64,000 nt of DNA from Protonemura montana (Eukaryota; Arthropoda; Insecta; Plecoptera; Nemouridae): positions 310,001 to 374,000 of the forward strand of contig OX387606.1 of assembly GCA_947568835.1 (NCBI GenBank). Direction: 5' to 3'. The translations under genes were made by a program, and so were the position numbers. The notes beneath the pieces were generated by a model, which was given only the letters and a program-made list of their open reading frames with translations, had not been told where the DNA came from and searched no databases. How positions within the stretch are numbered: the stretch's first letter is position 1; each line of letters starts with the position of its first letter. Below are positions 62,401 to 64,000 of this stretch, in pieces.

Positions 62401-64000
62401 GGGCAGACGCATACCATCTCAGGAAGAGTGGTCGACAACCGAGACGTAGTGCCTTACAACAAGTACTTAAGCTCCAAGTTTGACTGCCACCTGAACATCG
62501 AGCACTGTGGATCCGCGAAGACGGTCAAGTACCTGTGCAAGTACGTGTACAAAGGTCACGACTGTGCCAGGGTCCAGCTCCGCGTCTCTGTCCCCGCGGA
62601 GGGCGATCATGAGCCACGTCCAGCGCACGGTGCCCAGCAAGAGTTGGTGTGGGACGAGGTCTCACAGTTCATCGACTCTCGCTACGTGAGTCCCCAAGAG
62701 GCTGCGTGGAGAATTTTCGGATTTGAAATGCACGAAAAGTCGCACACTATCATCCGTTTGGCGATCCACCTCGAGGGTGACCACATGGTCACGTTCCGTC
62801 CTGGAGACGAGGAAGCCGCAGCAGAACGCGGCAGGGCTGCGCTGACTACGCTGACGGCATGGTTTGCGCTGAATAGTAGCAACCCGGCGGCACGGCAGTA
62901 CAAGTACATCGACATCCCGTACCACTTCCGTTTCGAGGGCAAAGCGTGGAAGCCACGAAAGCGAGGTGCCGGCTCCATCATCAGCCGAATGTACTCCGTG
63001 ACGCCCCGGCAGATCGAGCGATACCATCTTCGTCTCCTTTTGCTACACGTCGCCGGCGCCACCTCATTCGAGGACGTGCGCACGTTCCAGGGTAGGGTTT
63101 ACGCTACCTTCAAGGAAGCTGCCATCGCACGCAACCTGCTAATGGACGACGACGAGTGGCAGAAATGTCTGCAGGAGGCGGTTGCTATAAAGATGCCAAA
63201 CGAACTTCGTCAGCTGTTTGCCATCATTTGCGCGTTCTGTCAGCCTCTTGACCCGCTGTCTCTATGGGAGCGTTTCAAGGGCGATTTCTGCGAAGATTTC
63301 GCCCGAGAACACGACCCCATCGAGGCAGAACAGTTGGCCCTGAATTCCATCCAGTCCGTCCTTGCCCTACACCGCCTGACCAACGCCGAAATCGGTTTGC
63401 CGGCGCCTCGAGTGCCAATCATCGTTGCTGTCGACGAGCAGTTCGACCAGACCGCCGAAAGGGAAGAGGCCGAGGAGAACTTGGTGAAGCTCAACGGCAG
63501 ACAGCGCGTGGCATTCGACGCGGTGATGGCAGCAATCGACGACCCGAACGCCGAGCAGAGGTGCTTCTACCTGGACGGCCCGGGCGGCAGCGGGAAGACC
63601 TTCCTATACAACACCCTCATCAGCACGCTGCGAGCCCGAGGCGAGCGAGCCGTGGCCGTCGCGTGGACGGGCATTGCGGCGACGTTACTGAAGGGAGGGA
63701 GGACCTGCCACTCGCGATTTCGATTGCCTGTTCCGATTGTGGAAAACAGCACGTCTGGCGTGAAGCCCAACTCCGCCGAGGGCGCTTCGCTGAGGGCGGC
63801 CAAGGTCATCATCTTGGATGAAGGACCCATGGCGCCTCTGCTGGCCCTGAACGTGATCGAGCGGACGCTAAGAGACGTGACAAACGATGAGCGTCCGTTC
63901 GGCGGAAAGGTGATCGTTATCGGCGGGGATTTTAGGCAGTGCCTCCCAGTCGTTCGAAATGGCAACCGAACGACCATAGTCGAGCAATGCATTAAGCGTG
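59500..64000 (+). CDS. Helitron Rep-helicase (RepHel), copy 4, C-terminus beyond the window (at least 1500 aa)
   Basis: The frame opens at ATG 59500 and runs to the last base. Its length to that point equals that of copy 3 exactly, so there is no net insertion or deletion. Four 23-residue repeats are present, with their own variants (KRRHLSDE twice). The Rep motifs, both tyrosines, Walker A and B and GGDFRQC are all encoded before the edge; the last helicase motifs are outside. Private changes include Leu to Pro in NANLPPNLL and Ser to Arg in RNMRSVCM. The N-terminal segment is the most diverged part (for example VSVFQHDL, YMHSFPVNVPS). I followed the N-terminal and repeat regions codon by codon and the rest by comparison with copy 3. 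Confidence 0.9.
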   Translation, partial: MPPKKRANLTSRKGGKGATARAESAAAKKRAAADERARTRETAEHADHQATASPSTSTLDEQRPFLSAVLREAPVSVFQHDLLLEQAAPAFLPAFYDQPSTSHYMHSFPVNVPSLLPSLDQTQILENSVGQLQEDKNVQVTANERSARLAEKARNARQRRKAEDEAQRLLRLAQVAESKRRRLDEASEGRRLQLLAEKAESERLRLAKCTEDQRLQRLALKAEAERRRLSDEADQQRLQRLALKAESKRRHLSDEADEQRLQRLALMAESKRRRLSDEADKQRLQRLALMAEFKRRHLSDESEEQRLQRLSQKAVQTQCERQHETPEARESRLVAARERSQQRRNAETRDKLAAFEVEVSQRAEEEASQRAQEAELEQSQRVAVEAIDVADDQFEPDLAPVNLHPFHLEAARQDVADVALFHCGSMDEVCRVCGALYFAGERPSDKIYKLCCHSGNVIIEPLLAYPDLMHALLTGDHCESKNFRKNIRSYNSSLSFASVGVKTDIPQGRGTYCFRVHGNIQHRIGHMGQAVQKPLYSHLYFLDAEQAKTHRMDRRQNANLPPNLLHELDALVREINPFAQGLKTLGQVEADDRIRAAAEGRPEVMAELRFVDDRRRLYENPTAHEVAVVYQSVDGGMPPLGRDIRIHTRGGFIEQLSVLSPNTDPLSYVLLFPRGEPGWQRGMPHTRQSKHSVVTLMEFYSHRLHERVGAFHPVLHAGKLTQQFMVDAYIKVEGNRLEFVIRNQKTLRAELYSGLMDHLANRAERQGCNVGKMVILPSSFIGSPRHCQQLYQDAMSIVTKFGKPDLFLTMTCNPKWPEIQTSLAAYERAEDRPDLTARVFQLKLKELMSDLTKRHVLGVPMAHFHVIEFQKRGLPHAHILVILRDEDKIRTPEEVDALICAELPDPVTEERLHKVIVSSMIHGPCGARNMRSVCMEDGKCKKKFPKSFTDVTVVNEGGFTVYRRRESGQTHTISGRVVDNRDVVPYNKYLSSKFDCHLNIEHCGSAKTVKYLCKYVYKGHDCARVQLRVSVPAEGDHEPRPAHGAQQELVWDEVSQFIDSRYVSPQEAAWRIFGFEMHEKSHTIIRLAIHLEGDHMVTFRPGDEEAAAERGRAALTTLTAWFALNSSNPAARQYKYIDIPYHFRFEGKAWKPRKRGAGSIISRMYSVTPRQIERYHLRLLLLHVAGATSFEDVRTFQGRVYATFKEAAIARNLLMDDDEWQKCLQEAVAIKMPNELRQLFAIICAFCQPLDPLSLWERFKGDFCEDFAREHDPIEAEQLALNSIQSVLALHRLTNAEIGLPAPRVPIIVAVDEQFDQTAEREEAEENLVKLNGRQRVAFDAVMAAIDDPNAEQRCFYLDGPGGSGKTFLYNTLISTLRARGERAVAVAWTGIAATLLKGGRTCHSRFRLPVPIVENSTSGVKPNSAEGASLRAAKVIILDEGPMAPLLALNVIERTLRDVTNDERPFGGKVIVIGGDFRQCLPVVRNGNRTTIVEQCIKR

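Larger units (their letters stand above)
6216..64000 (+). mobile_element. Head-to-tail array of ten Helitron units (order A B A B B A B C B A), open at the right edge
   Basis: Nine internal junctions have the same form: hairpin, 8 bases, CTAG, then at once TTAACCTTATATAAAAG (GTTACC at the first junction). No base separates one unit's end from the next unit's start. The left edge is independent proof of the 5' terminus, because homology begins exactly at TTAACC (6216) after unrelated flank ending in A, consistent with Helitron insertion between A and T. Four units carry RepHel genes and six do not, yet all share about 480 bp at the 5' end and about 28 bp at the 3' end. Helitrons move by rolling-circle replication, and bypass of the 3' terminator gives such concatemers. 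The right end is outside the window. Confidence 0.85.
57833..64000 (+). mobile_element. Helitron unit 10, autonomous (A type), 3' part outside the window
   Basis: It has the same compact leader as unit 6: CACATTTTGCGTTCAATTG is followed directly by TGTTTCTTTAATGAG (about 58598-58630), without arrays. The splice donor at 58545 is the perfect consensus CAG/GTGAGT, where the other A units have CAG/GTAGGT. The RepHel frame begins at 59500 and is still open at base 64000. The unit's 3' tail and the array's right end are not visible. Confidence 0.8.

Overview
The window looks like nuclear DNA of a metazoan, most likely an arthropod or other invertebrate. Evidence: remnants of non-LTR retrotransposons (LINEs), a eukaryotic tRNA-like sequence, TATA/initiator promoters, splice signals and AATAAA poly(A) signals, AT-rich non-coding DNA full of tandem repeats, and Helitron (rolling-circle) transposons whose Rep-helicase proteins are of animal type. 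The species cannot be named from the sequence. I recognise no ordinary host gene.

Bases 1-6215 are flanking DNA. It holds an open but partial LINE endonuclease/reverse transcriptase frame on the minus strand (1-1211), abutting the 3' end of a second LINE copy with an (ATT)n tail (1214-1717). It also holds a 133-bp-spaced duplication (2530-2778), an 86-bp tandem repeat (4335-5060), and a tRNA-like sequence inside a 160-bp unit with 22-bp terminal inverted repeats (5195-5354).

Bases 6216-64000 are one continuous head-to-tail array of ten Helitron units with no DNA between them. Every unit starts with TTAACC (one variant) and a TATATAAA box. Every unit ends with a small hairpin (GGTGCC-GTTA-GGCAtC) followed 8 bases later by CTAG, the classic Helitron 3' end. 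Starts are at 6216, 17955, 20296, 33166, 36166, 39189, 48614, 52561, 53478 and 57833; the last unit runs off the window. Units 1, 3, 6 and 10 are autonomous type: each carries an intact RepHel gene (1870, 1825, 1847 and at least 1500 residues). Units 2, 4, 5, 7 and 9 are non-autonomous: same 5' region and same 3' end, but the body is a long array of the decamer TATGGTATTC. Unit 8 is a compact 917-bp derivative without an array. Order: A B A B B A B C B A.

The autonomous units read as complete transcription units. The promoter lies at the extreme 5' end; a 5' untranslated exon ends at consensus splice donors; a first intron in units 1 and 3 contains a pentamer (ATAGC/AAAGC) array and a 41-bp minisatellite that units 6 and 10 lack; a second 255-base untranslated exon follows; the RepHel ATG sits directly after a splice acceptor; and a 2-kb 3' tail holds two minisatellites, a GC hairpin and an AATAAA plus GU-rich poly(A) signal. 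RepHel would nick and rejoin DNA at the shared ends, and the B and C units could be mobilised in trans. The zero-gap array is what rolling-circle replication gives when termination at the 3' hairpin is bypassed. The four RepHel copies are nearly identical and differ mainly in the number of 23-residue coiled-coil repeats (5, 3, 4, 4) and at apparently silent sites.
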